Of a DNA stretch of 64,000 nucleotides, positions 44,467 through 52,317 are shown piece after piece. The stretch is from NCBI RefSeq assembly GCF_014203395.1, contig NZ_JACHIW010000001.1, positions 5,191,501 through 5,255,500 on the forward strand, given 5' to 3'. The position numbers and the translations under genes were made by a program. The stretch's first letter is position 1, and each line of letters opens with the position of its first letter. The DNA is from Saccharopolyspora phatthalungensis (lineage in GTDB: Bacteria; Actinomycetota; Actinomycetes; Mycobacteriales; Pseudonocardiaceae). The notes beneath the pieces were generated by a model. The model was not told the DNA's origin. It ran no database searches and saw only the letters and a list, made by a program, of their open reading frames with translations.

Positions 44467-45376
44467 TGCGCCGCCTCCGCCACACCCTGCCGCACGAGCT
44501 CGCTGATCTCGCGCTGACTGTACCCAAGGGTCGACAACAACTCCACGGTGTTCTGTCCCAGCCGGGGGGCGTGCCGACGAAGACTCACCGGCGACTCGCT
44601 CATGCGGATCGGGCTCAGTGTGCTGAAATACGGGCCCTCTGTGGGGTGCCGAGCCGGGGTGACGAGCGACTGTTCCCGGATGTAGGGGTCGTCTTGCAGG
44701 CGACTCAGGTCCAGCAGTGCCGCTGCGGGGATGTTGCGTTCCCGGCAGAGCTCGAGCCACTCCCGGGTGGTGCGCTTGGGGGTCGCCTCGTGGATGGCCG
44801 CGAGAAGTTCCCCCATGTTGCTATGGCGGGAGTTCACATCGCCGAATCGCGGATCCTCCGCCAGGTGCGTGAGCTCGGCGATCTCGAAGAAGTTCGCCCA
44901 GTTCGCATCCGAATACGGCAGCAGACACACGTACCCATCAGCGGTCCGGTACGGGGTGCGCTCGCGCACCAGGACCCGGCCCCAGCCGAATTCCCCTTCG
45001 GGCGGATCGAACGTGTGACCTCCGAAGTGCTCCACCAGATTGAAATGGATCATCGTGTCCACCATGGGAACTTCGATGTGCTGCCCCGTTCCGGTCGCGG
45101 CCCGGCGCATCAGGGCCGCGAGGATGCCGATCACCATGTGCAGCCCGCTGACCTTGTCCGCGATGACGTATGGGGCGTATCGCGGTTCCCCGTCGACATG
45201 CCCTCGTTGCGTCGCGCGCCGATCAGTCGGGTCATGTCGCCGTCGAGGCGTTCGATCTTGATCACTTCCGCACCGAGGTCGCCGAGCACGGCGGTCGCGT
45301 AGGGGCCCATCACGACGGTGGTCAGGTCCAGCACCGTTACCCCGTCGAGCGCCCCGGCGGTGCCCGTGGTGGTCAT
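44463..45376 (-). pseudogene. Class III CoA-transferase with internal deletion and frameshift
   Basis: The N-terminal 60 or so codons (from ATG 45376) read [40 protein letters not shown] and end at NEGMS. The continuation is in another frame, [20 protein letters not shown], onwards to the stop at 44463 with a complete small domain and C-terminus. At the junction (about 45185-45200) about 85-90 residues, including the catalytic Asp region (PAYDxxxQ), are missing and the frame is shifted. The residual product cannot transfer CoA. The C-terminal frame has an internal ATG at 45137 but lacks the active site. Confidence 0.82.
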
Positions 45377-45404
45377 GTCTTGGCGCCCTTCGCGTCGTGG
45401 GACA

Positions 45405-45911
45405 TCACGCCGTCACTCGCTCCGCCACGCCGCCACCCCGCTCGCGATGCTCTGGTGCCTGGTGCGCTAGCGGCTGCATCGCCGCAGCCAGGTGCAGTAC
45501 GGAATCCAGCGAGCCGGAGCGGGATTCAGTCAGCAGTCGCTTGGCCATCCGCAAGGCGTGCGCCGGGTTCCGGGCGATGCGGGCCGCGAGCGCGCTGGCC
45601 TCAGGCATGAGCTCGTCGGCATCGACCACCCGGCCGACCATGCCCCAGGCGAGCGCCGTGGCGGCGTCCACGCGGTCGCCGGTGAACGTCATTTCAGCCG
45701 CCCGCGCCTCACCGATGACGCGTGGCAGGAACCAGGTGCCGCCGTCGCCGGGGATCAAGCCGAGCCGCACGAAGCTCTCAGCGAAATAAGCTGATTCGGT
45801 CGCGATCCGCAGATCGCACATCAAAGCCCAGATCGCGTTGCCGGCGTGTCGGAGGTTGATGGTCCAGGTCTGGACGGGCCCCTCGCACGCGACGAGCAAT
45901 GGGTCGTTCAT
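45405..45911 (-). pseudogene. Enoyl-CoA hydratase-like gene with in-frame internal deletion
   Basis: A 168-residue frame; intact crotonases have about 255. The N-terminal strand MNDPLLVACEGPVQTWTINL is followed, after RHAGNAI, directly by WALMCDLRIATESAYFAESF and a complete C-terminal part with FVRLGLIPGDGGTWFLPR. About 80-90 residues are missing, including the first oxyanion-hole loop and most of the GHAxGAG loop. The frame is open, but hydratase activity is unlikely. The start is 14 bases after the ThDP-enzyme stop. Confidence 0.75.
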
Positions 45912-45925
45912 GTCGTCGGCCCCAT

Positions 45926-47539
45926 TCAGAAGGAAAGATGATGAGTCGGATCGAGGCGGATGTCGACAACCAGTGGCGCCTCCAGCGACGCAACGCGCTT
46001 GGCGAGGACGTCGACATCCTCAAGCTGCGTGACCAAGTGGGCCTCCGCGCCGGCAGCCGACGCGACCGCGCTGAGATCCGGCCAGTCGTTGTAGGCGTGG
46101 CGCGGGTCGAACCCAAGTGCGGTGAGCTTGTGGTACTCGGCGCCGTACGCGCCGTCGTTGAAGACCAGAACCAGGAGCGGCAGCCGTTCGCGAGCAGCCG
46201 TGGCCAGTTCCGAGGCGTGCATCATGAAGCCACCGTCGCCGACAAGCGCAACGGTCAGCTCGCTCACCCCGGCGACAGCCGCACCGATACCCGCCGCCAC
46301 GCCCAGTCCGATCGAACCGAAACCGGTCATTGCCGTGAACCGGCCCGGTCGGCAGCGGTCCAGGTACGGCCAAACCCCGGCGACGAACCGCCCGACGTCG
46401 CTGACGATCGTGCAGTCGACGGGTAGGGCCTGGTTCAGTCGCTGGCTGACAACACGGATGTCGACGGTCCGGGGACCTGACCGCTGGTCGGCAGGAGTCC
46501 AGGTGCGGATCATGGCTGCGGCTTCGACTGATCGCGCCCGCCACGAGTCGCTGCCGGAGAATCCGCCCGCGCGGAGCTCGGCCGTCATCGTGGCCGCGAC
46601 CGCACGTGCGTCGCCCACAATGCTCTCGTCGGGCTGCACAAGCCAGCCAAGCTTCGACGGATCCACGTCCACCTGGAGCAGCCGCTTGTCCTGGAACAGC
46701 TCACCGCCCAGGGTCGTGTACTTGTTCAGGGCCGCGCCGAAGGCGAGAACGCAGTCGCTGTCGTTGAGGATCTGGCTCGCGCCCTCGTGCGAAAGGCTGC
46801 CCATGATGCCCAGATGCCGCGGGTGGTCCCGGAAAAGTCCGCGCGCGAGCCCCGTGGTGAACAGGGGCGCGCCAAGCAGATCGGCCAGCGCCACCAGCTC
46901 TGCTTCGGCAGCCGCCGCGACGACGCCCCGTCCGGCGAGCACGATCGGACGGGAAGAAGCAGCGACGAGTCCCAAAGCCTGATCGAGCGCACCGCCGGTA
47001 ACCGGCGCGATCTGAGTCGGCCACACCGGCTCCGCGACCTGCCCCTCGGACGCGCTCTCCGCCACGGAGATCGGCAAGGGAACGTTAAGGACCACCGGTG
47101 CGCCTGAGCCGCGTAGCCGCCGGAGGGCTCGAGCGAAGTCGCGGACGACCGTGTCAGGCCGGTGGATGCGCTCGTGCGCAACGCCGAGTGAAGCGCAGAC
47201 GGCGCCGATGTCGAGGCGCTGGAGGTGGGTAGCCTCCGCGGGCGGATCACCGGTGATCAACAGAATCGGCGCAGGAAACCGAGCCGCTTCGACGAGGGCG
47301 GTGAGCGTGTTGGTGAATCCGGGTCCGTGCGTGACCGTCGCGACGCCGGGACGACCGGTCATGCGCGCGTAGACGTCGGCCATCGACAACGCACCGGCTT
47401 CGTGCACCGCGCGTACGAAGCGGCCGCCGTCAAGCTCGAACGCACTGGTCAGGTACATGTTCGCATCGCCCATGAGCCCGAACACGGTGTCGACTCCGTG
47501 AGCCTGAAGCAGCGACGCCAGCTGCTCATAGACCTTCAT
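45926..47539 (-). CDS. Thiamine diphosphate-dependent decarboxylase/lyase (acetolactate synthase-like)
   Basis: A 537-residue ThDP enzyme with the three-domain layout. The N-terminal Pyr domain has the ThDP-activating Glu in VRAVHEAGALSMADVYAR (about residue 47), a central FAD/ADP-like domain follows, and the C-terminal PP domain has the GDGGFMM...NDGAYG metal-diphosphate motif (about 424-455). It could be a 2-oxo-acid decarboxylase, a carboligase, or a 2-hydroxyacyl-CoA/oxalyl-CoA-type lyase; the last suits the CoA enzymes around it. It is the first of seven minus-strand genes with gaps of 43 bases or less or with overlaps. Confidence 0.88.
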   Translation of the reverse strand: MKVYEQLASLLQAHGVDTVFGLMGDANMYLTSAFELDGGRFVRAVHEAGALSMADVYARMTGRPGVATVTHGPGFTNTLTALVEAARFPAPILLITGDPPAEATHLQRLDIGAVCASLGVAHERIHRPDTVVRDFARALRRLRGSGAPVVLNVPLPISVAESASEGQVAEPVWPTQIAPVTGGALDQALGLVAASSRPIVLAGRGVVAAAAEAELVALADLLGAPLFTTGLARGLFRDHPRHLGIMGSLSHEGASQILNDSDCVLAFGAALNKYTTLGGELFQDKRLLQVDVDPSKLGWLVQPDESIVGDARAVAATMTAELRAGGFSGSDSWRARSVEAAAMIRTWTPADQRSGPRTVDIRVVSQRLNQALPVDCTIVSDVGRFVAGVWPYLDRCRPGRFTAMTGFGSIGLGVAAGIGAAVAGVSELTVALVGDGGFMMHASELATAARERLPLLVLVFNDGAYGAEYHKLTALGFDPRHAYNDWPDLSAVASAAGAEAHLVTQLEDVDVLAKRVASLEAPLVVDIRLDPTHHLSF

Positions 47540-47950
47540 CGAGCCCCTTCCGTCCAGGGTCGCACCACTCTCGCAGAAACCCCGTCGATACTCAATGCCA
47601 TACTCTGTTACGTATTTACGTACATCTCGACCGCGTGTTGCACATCGAAGTTGAAGTCAAGATCTGGGGCTCGGTCAATGGTCTCCTGCGGCCGAATGAG
47701 TCCGAGTTACCTATATAAGTAAAAGAATCCGCACTTGCGTATCTGCACCTTACCGACAATAGTGAGCGAAGCCAGCCGGTCAGTTTGCCGGGAAGTCGAT
47801 GTTGGTAGCCGACATCGATGATCCGGAGGTCCTGTTCGCACGCTTCGCGGGAGCCTTTGACGCGCTCCACGCGGCTTATGAGCGGGTACTACGGCTGGTG
47901 CGAGCCGTGCTGGTGGTCCGGCCGGTTGAGGTGTGCGGGAAGGAGTCGAC
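47540..47950. promoter_or_regulatory. Divergent control region ThDP operon / activator, with IclR-like palindrome
   Basis: A 411-base divergent region, AT-rich for this DNA and without a gene. TTACGTATTTACGTAC (47608-47623) is a near-perfect palindrome with two TACGTA half-sites, about 70 bases from the ThDP gene start; a related word, TTGCGTATCTGCAC, lies near 47733. The first is similar to a site before the IclR gene (40039-40054). Confidence 0.45.
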
Positions 47951-49648
47951 ATGGGTGTCGAACTGTTGGAAATGGCCTCCATCGCGCGGGAACTACCAAA
48001 GACCGCCGGGGCCGAGATCCGGAGTTCGTGGGAGCGTTGCTGGTCGTCCGGCGTGCGTCCGGACTTGTCGCTCGACCGCCTCGAGACCGCGGAAGTCGAC
48101 CAGGACAGCCGGTTCATGCGCGCCGCGCTGCCGGTGCTGGATCGAGTCGCCGATGAGCTGGCGGAGACGTCCTTCTTTACCGTGCTCGCCGACTGCGCGG
48201 CCCGAATCGTGGACCGTGGCCGGATCAGTCATCGCATCGAGGAGGTCCTCGACAGCACGGGGGTCGTGCTCGGCCGGCGGTTCACCGAGGATTCCACCGG
48301 GACCAACGGGATCGCCACTCCGTTCGAGCTGCGCCGGGGCTTGGCCGTCTCCGGCGGCGAGCATTTCGCGCAGTCGCTTCGGTGTTACAGCTGCTACGGC
48401 TACCCGATCATCAATCCGGTGACCCGCAGACTCGAAGGCGTACTGACCCTCGCCGGGCCGGCGGGCGAGGAGAACCCCTTGTTCGGTCCGTTTCTCCGGT
48501 CGGCGGCGGCGGAGATCGAACAGGCTCTGCTGGCGAATTCCCGCGATACCGAACGACGGTTGCTGGCCGCGTTCGATGCCGCAGTCGCCAGGCGCGACGG
48601 GCGTGCCGTGGTGGCCTTGGGGGACACCGGGGTCGTGCTGGCCAACCAGGTGGCACTGGATCATTTCGATTCCGCGGATCACGGTCGGCTCCGAGAGCTG
48701 GCCGCCGGATTGCGCTGGGGTGGTGGGGGGCGCGCTGTGGACTTCGAGACGACCAGTGGGCTGCGCCTCAGGATGCAGCTGGAGGTGGTCGACGGGTATG
48801 GCAACGTCCTGATCCGCTTCGTTCCCGCGTACCGTTCGCGGCCCGCTCCTGTGCGCGGGCCTAGCTTGCTCGGTGGGGCTCGTGAGTCGACCGAACGGGA
48901 GTTGGTGCGCTGCAGCACGCACCGGCTGGCCACGGTCGTCGCAGGCGAGCCTGGCACCGGTCGGACGAGTATCGCGCTGCGCTTGGCGGAGAGCACCGAT
49001 GCCGCAGTCGTCGCTTTGAGTGGTGTCGACGTGGATTTTCAGGGGCGGGTGGGCTGGCTCGATCGCCTCCGCCGCGCGGGGGACTCCGGTGCGCTGGTGA
49101 TCGTCGACGGATTCGAGCTTCTCGATGATCGACTCTCGCGGGCCGTCGGGGAGAGCATTGCCAGCGGAGCTTGGATCGTCCTCATCGGACCGCCGGTGGA
49201 GCAGCTCGAACCCGAGCACCGGCACCTTGCGTTCCGGTGTCCGGGGCGTATCGAGCTGATGCCCTTGCATGCACGGCGGGCGGAGATTCCTGCGCTGGCA
49301 CAAGCCATTCTCGCCGAGGAGACCGGCGGGTTGGCGCGGTTCACGCCGGAAGCGCTGGCCCGCCTCGCGGAGCTTGATTGGCCCGGCAATGTGCGGGAGC
49401 TGGACCACGTGGTGCGGAGGTGCGCAGCACACCGCAGTGCGGGTGACGTGCTCATCAGTGATCTTCCGCCGGAGTACCGCTCTGGTCCGGAAAGAACGCG
49501 AATGAGCCCGTGGGAACGGGCCGACCACGACGTGATAGTCGCCGCGCTCGAGCGCAACGGCGGCAACAAGGTGAGGGCGGCGAAAGACCTCGGAATCAGC
49601 CGCGGGACGTTGTACAACCGGATCAGGACACTGCGCATCAAGGTCTGA
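47951..49648 (+). CDS. bEBP-like (AcoR-type) activator without GAFTGA and with altered Walker A
   Basis: A 565-residue regulator shaped like a bacterial enhancer-binding protein. A GAF-type sensor region (about 60-210) contains STGTNGIATPFELRRGLAVS and GYPIINPVTRRLEGVL. A degenerate AAA domain (about 300-480) has GEPGTGRTS in place of the Walker A GxxGxGKT (Lys to Arg), ALVIVDGFELLDD as Walker B, and LDWPGNVRELDHVV. A Fis-type HTH ends the protein (GGNKVRAAKDLGISRGTLYN). The GAFTGA loop that contacts sigma54 is absent, as expected in actinobacteria, which lack sigma54. It is divergent from the ThDP operon and upstream of the alcohol dehydrogenase. A relic copy lies at 26867. Confidence 0.9.
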   Translation: MGVELLEMASIARELPKTAGAEIRSSWERCWSSGVRPDLSLDRLETAEVDQDSRFMRAALPVLDRVADELAETSFFTVLADCAARIVDRGRISHRIEEVLDSTGVVLGRRFTEDSTGTNGIATPFELRRGLAVSGGEHFAQSLRCYSCYGYPIINPVTRRLEGVLTLAGPAGEENPLFGPFLRSAAAEIEQALLANSRDTERRLLAAFDAAVARRDGRAVVALGDTGVVLANQVALDHFDSADHGRLRELAAGLRWGGGGRAVDFETTSGLRLRMQLEVVDGYGNVLIRFVPAYRSRPAPVRGPSLLGGARESTERELVRCSTHRLATVVAGEPGTGRTSIALRLAESTDAAVVALSGVDVDFQGRVGWLDRLRRAGDSGALVIVDGFELLDDRLSRAVGESIASGAWIVLIGPPVEQLEPEHRHLAFRCPGRIELMPLHARRAEIPALAQAILAEETGGLARFTPEALARLAELDWPGNVRELDHVVRRCAAHRSAGDVLISDLPPEYRSGPERTRMSPWERADHDVIVAALERNGGNKVRAAKDLGISRGTLYNRIRTLRIKV

Positions 49649-49660
49649 GGCTGCCGTCCG

Positions 49661-49680
49661 TGTGCAGAGTTTGAACAGTT
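49661..49680 (+). promoter_or_regulatory. Putative operator, copy 3 of island motif
   Basis: TGTGCAGAGTTTGAACAGTT starts 13 bases after the activator stop and about 230 bases before the alcohol dehydrogenase start. On the opposite strand it reads TGTTCA-AACTC-TGCACA, an almost perfect inverted repeat with a 5-base spacer. It is the best-formed of the three copies and fits a dimeric Fis-type HTH. Confidence 0.55.
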
Positions 49681-49781
49681 TCGCCGATGTGCTTGCGGCA
49701 ACATCCACGACCGTCCCAACGGGCATCACCCTGCCCCGCTTCCCACCTCGGAGGTGGCACCCAGGGCACCGAAGCAGCGTT

Positions 49782-49841
49782 GACCGGCGGAGATCGGAGC
49801 CGCTCCCTCGATGTCAGAGCCGTGAACATCGCCCGCTGACC
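49782..49841 (+). promoter_or_regulatory. Promoter blocks upstream of alcohol dehydrogenase
   Basis: GACCGGCGGAGATCGGA (49782-49798) and the block starting GCCGTGAACATCGC and ending CTGACC (49819-49841) are nearly identical to blocks before the CoA ligase (28038-28125). The downstream block ends 49 bases before the GTG start. Conservation between two loci that otherwise differ suggests a promoter or leader element. Confidence 0.45.
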
Positions 49842-49890
49842 GGCGCGGCTTCCCGCACGACTGTCCGCAACGACGCGAAAGGAACATGTC

Positions 49891-51003
49891 GTGAAAGTCA
49901 AAGCAGCAGTGAGCCTAGCTGTGCACCATCCGTTCGAGATCATGGAACTGAATCTGGACGGGCCTGGCGTGGGTGAGGTCCTGATCAAGAACGTGGCCGC
50001 CGGGCTGTGCCATTCGGACCTGCACCTCACCGATGGGGACATGCCGCCTCGTTACCCGATCGTCGGCGGGCACGAGGGCTCCGGAATCGTGGAGGAGGTG
50101 GGGCCGGGCGTCACCAAGGTCAAGCCCGGAGACCACGTCGTCTGTAGCTACATCCCGAACTGCGGAGTGTGTCGCTACTGCGCCTCCGGACGCTCGAACC
50201 TGTGCGACCAGGGTGCGTCGATCCTCGAAGGCCGGTTCCCGGACGGGTCGTTCAAGTTCCACAAGGACGGCCTTGACTACGGAAGCCTGTGTCTGCTCGG
50301 CAGTTTCGCGGAACGGTCCACGGTGTCCCAGCATTCGGTGGTCAAGGTCGACGACTGGATCCCGCTCGAGACCGCTGTCCTGGTGGGCTGCGGCGTACCG
50401 GCGGGCTGGGGGGCCGCGGTCTACAACAACGGCCTTCGCCCTGGGGACACCGCGGTGATCTTCGGGATCGGAGGTCTGGGCATCAACGCGGTCCAGGGCG
50501 CGGTGATGGCCGGGGCACGGTATATCGTCGCGATCGACCCGCTGCAGTTCAAACGAGATACAGCGCTCAAGTTCGGAGCAACGCACGCCTTCGCCACCGC
50601 CGAGGAGGCACACGAGGCGGTCTGCGAGCTGACGTGGGGCCAGATGGCTGACGGCGCGTTGATCTTCGTGGGTACCCCGGACGAAAAGGTCATCTCCGAG
50701 GCTTTTGCGATCATCGGGAAGGGTGGCACGGTGAGCCTGGCCAGCCTGGCCGATCCGGCCAAGCTTACCGTGCACATCTCGGGCATGGAGCTGACCCTGA
50801 TGGAGAAGACGATCAAGGGTTCGCTGTTCGGCTCATCGAATCCGCAGTACGACATCGTGCGGCTGCTGCGCCTCTACGACGAGGGCAAGCTGAAGCTCGA
50901 TGAGCTGATAACCCAGCGGTACAGCCTTGAGGAAGTGAACCAGGGCTACGACGACCTCCGGGCCGGCAAGAACATCCGCGGCGTCATCATCCACGATTCC
51001 TGA
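49891..51003 (+). CDS. Zinc alcohol dehydrogenase, NDMA-dependent (Rxyl_3153-like) type
   Basis: A 370-residue medium-chain dehydrogenase. The catalytic Zn site has GLCHSDLH (about residue 37) and GGHEGSG; the structural Zn site has four Cys in CGVCRYCASGRSNLC (about 91-105). The Rossmann motif is GIGGLGINAVQG. Length and sequence fit the NDMA-dependent alcohol dehydrogenases whose tightly bound NAD is recycled by mycofactocin; no mycofactocin genes are in the window. GTG 49891 has AAAGGA eight bases upstream. It would oxidise the alcohol that feeds the aldehyde dehydrogenase at 36533. Confidence 0.88.
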   Translation: MKVKAAVSLAVHHPFEIMELNLDGPGVGEVLIKNVAAGLCHSDLHLTDGDMPPRYPIVGGHEGSGIVEEVGPGVTKVKPGDHVVCSYIPNCGVCRYCASGRSNLCDQGASILEGRFPDGSFKFHKDGLDYGSLCLLGSFAERSTVSQHSVVKVDDWIPLETAVLVGCGVPAGWGAAVYNNGLRPGDTAVIFGIGGLGINAVQGAVMAGARYIVAIDPLQFKRDTALKFGATHAFATAEEAHEAVCELTWGQMADGALIFVGTPDEKVISEAFAIIGKGGTVSLASLADPAKLTVHISGMELTLMEKTIKGSLFGSSNPQYDIVRLLRLYDEGKLKLDELITQRYSLEEVNQGYDDLRAGKNIRGVIIHDS

Positions 51004-51365
51004 CCGGAGCGGGACGGTCGCGGTGACGCTCGCCGGGGCCGTCCCGACGATGTTCAGGCGTTTTTGACGCTGGCGATGGGAGGAAAGCGGGAGGATTGTG
51101 TTGACCTGGACGGCGGTATGTTGCATAGAACAGTAGTGAGCTGTAGCGTTTTTTGTGCTGCGGTTTCTCGGTTTCCGCAAAGTGACTGTCGCTTGTGGAC
51201 GAACATGGGAGTCAAGGGGTCAAACGGCCCTGACGCGGTTTGCGTGGCTGGATGAGGTAAGGCTCGGCGCCGGGTTCAGGAGGTGAAATCGGATCGGACC
51301 TGTTGTTGGAGGCGTTCGGCTCGGTGTATCGGTTCGATCGGTATCTTCAGCCTTGGGTCGAGTTT
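51004..51365. other. Intergenic stretch, nothing recognised
   Basis: No supported gene, repeat or RNA is seen in this 362-base stretch. A weak inverted repeat, TGCGG...CCGCA, lies near 51160-51180. Confidence 0.4.
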
Positions 51366-51656
51366 TTAATGGTGTCGTGCTGTCTTGTCGTGGTGTTCGG
51401 CGATGGGTGGGGGTTCTCCGGTGAGGGTGGCGAGTGCGGTGGCGTTTCCTGGATGCTGGGCGCGGTTGAAGGTGGTGGCGCGTCCGGCGTCGGTGTGTCC
51501 GGCGTAGGCGCGGGCGATGGCCGTCAGGACGTCGCCGGTGCGGTCGAGTAGGAGCAGCGGCATCACGACGGTGGTGATGCCTTTGCCCAGCAGGGGGAAC
51601 CCGTAGAAGCCGAGGTACACCCCGGCGCTGCGACGCACCCCGGCGCGCGGGGTCAT
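51366..51656 (-). CDS. Small hypothetical protein
   Basis: A 96-residue frame on the minus strand with an N-terminal hydrophobic stretch, VYLGFYGFPLLGKGITTVVM and onward through LLLL, followed by a polar Ala/His-rich tail. Its ATG overlaps the stop of the upstream small frame (ATGA), which argues that both are real and coupled. The family is not recognised. A degraded gene is the alternative. Confidence 0.35.
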   Translation of the reverse strand: MTPRAGVRRSAGVYLGFYGFPLLGKGITTVVMPLLLLDRTGDVLTAIARAYAGHTDAGRATTFNRAQHPGNATALATLTGEPPPIAEHHDKTARHH

Positions 51657-51919
51657 CGCCGGCGCCCGGCCGGCGCCGTGAGCCGCTTGGTGGAGCGGCG
51701 GAACGCCCAGACGACCACCAGCAGGGCCAGCGCCGTCAGCGGAGTACCCATCGCGATCTTCGCGAACGCCAGCCAGCCCGTGGCGTCGGCGAGATCTGCT
51801 GGCACAGGAACGAGAACGGCATCATCAGCGCCGCCAAGGCCCCGGCGCACTCCCCAGCCAGGATCGGCCAGCGTTGTTACACGAGCCGGGACTCGGCCTT
51901 TCGTGGGAATGATCTCCAT
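51653..51919 (-). CDS. Small putative membrane protein
   Basis: An 88-residue frame with one clear transmembrane segment near the C-terminus (AMGTPLTALALLVVVWAF) followed by a basic RRSTKRL. The family is unknown. It overlaps the next small frame by four bases. It could be the remnant of a transporter or of a mobile-element spread gene. Confidence 0.35.
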   Translation of the reverse strand: MEIIPTKGRVPARVTTLADPGWGVRRGLGGADDAVLVPVPADLADATGWLAFAKIAMGTPLTALALLVVVWAFRRSTKRLTAPAGRRR

Positions 51920-51993
51920 TCGTTCGCGCCCCCGTACGCGAAGTCCCTAGGGTGCGCCCTGCCCTGGAGACGACCGAGGACGGAGCTGCCCTG

Positions 51994-52317
51994 GTGGAGG
52001 GATTTCGCGTCGACCTGACCGCCTTGACCCACGCATCGGAAGGTGTGCGCGACACGATCGACTCGATGAACCGGCGTAGGGTCCGCGACATCGACTGCCC
52101 GGCGGATGCCTTCGGCCACGACCGGCTGGCCGCGACCGTTGCTGACTTCTGCGAGCACTGGGACCAGGGCGTTAGCGACCTGACCGAGGACGTCAAGGAG
52201 ATCTCCGCACGGCTGGCTCAATGCGTCCAGGTCTACCGGCATACAGACGAAGCCGCCCAAGTGCACTTCGAGGGCATCGTGCTGCGTGCTAGCGGCGGCG
52301 ACCCTGCGGCGCAGTGA
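51994..52317 (+). CDS. ESX/WXG100-like small helical protein
   Basis: A 107-residue, mostly alpha-helical acidic protein. GTG 51994 (beginning VEGFRVDLTALTHASEGVRD) follows a GGAG about 15 bases upstream; a longer start at 51952 is possible. The helical-hairpin pattern, length and position directly before a toxin-like gene match the small partner proteins of type VII secretion substrates, although no clear WxG is visible. Its stop overlaps the next ATG. Confidence 0.55.
   Translation: MEGFRVDLTALTHASEGVRDTIDSMNRRRVRDIDCPADAFGHDRLAATVADFCEHWDQGVSDLTEDVKEISARLAQCVQVYRHTDEAAQVHFEGIVLRASGGDPAAQ

Noticed and set aside
47993..49729. 578-residue minus-strand open frame opposite the activator
   Set aside because: Antisense shadow; the + strand shows GAF, AAA and Fis-HTH features in order.
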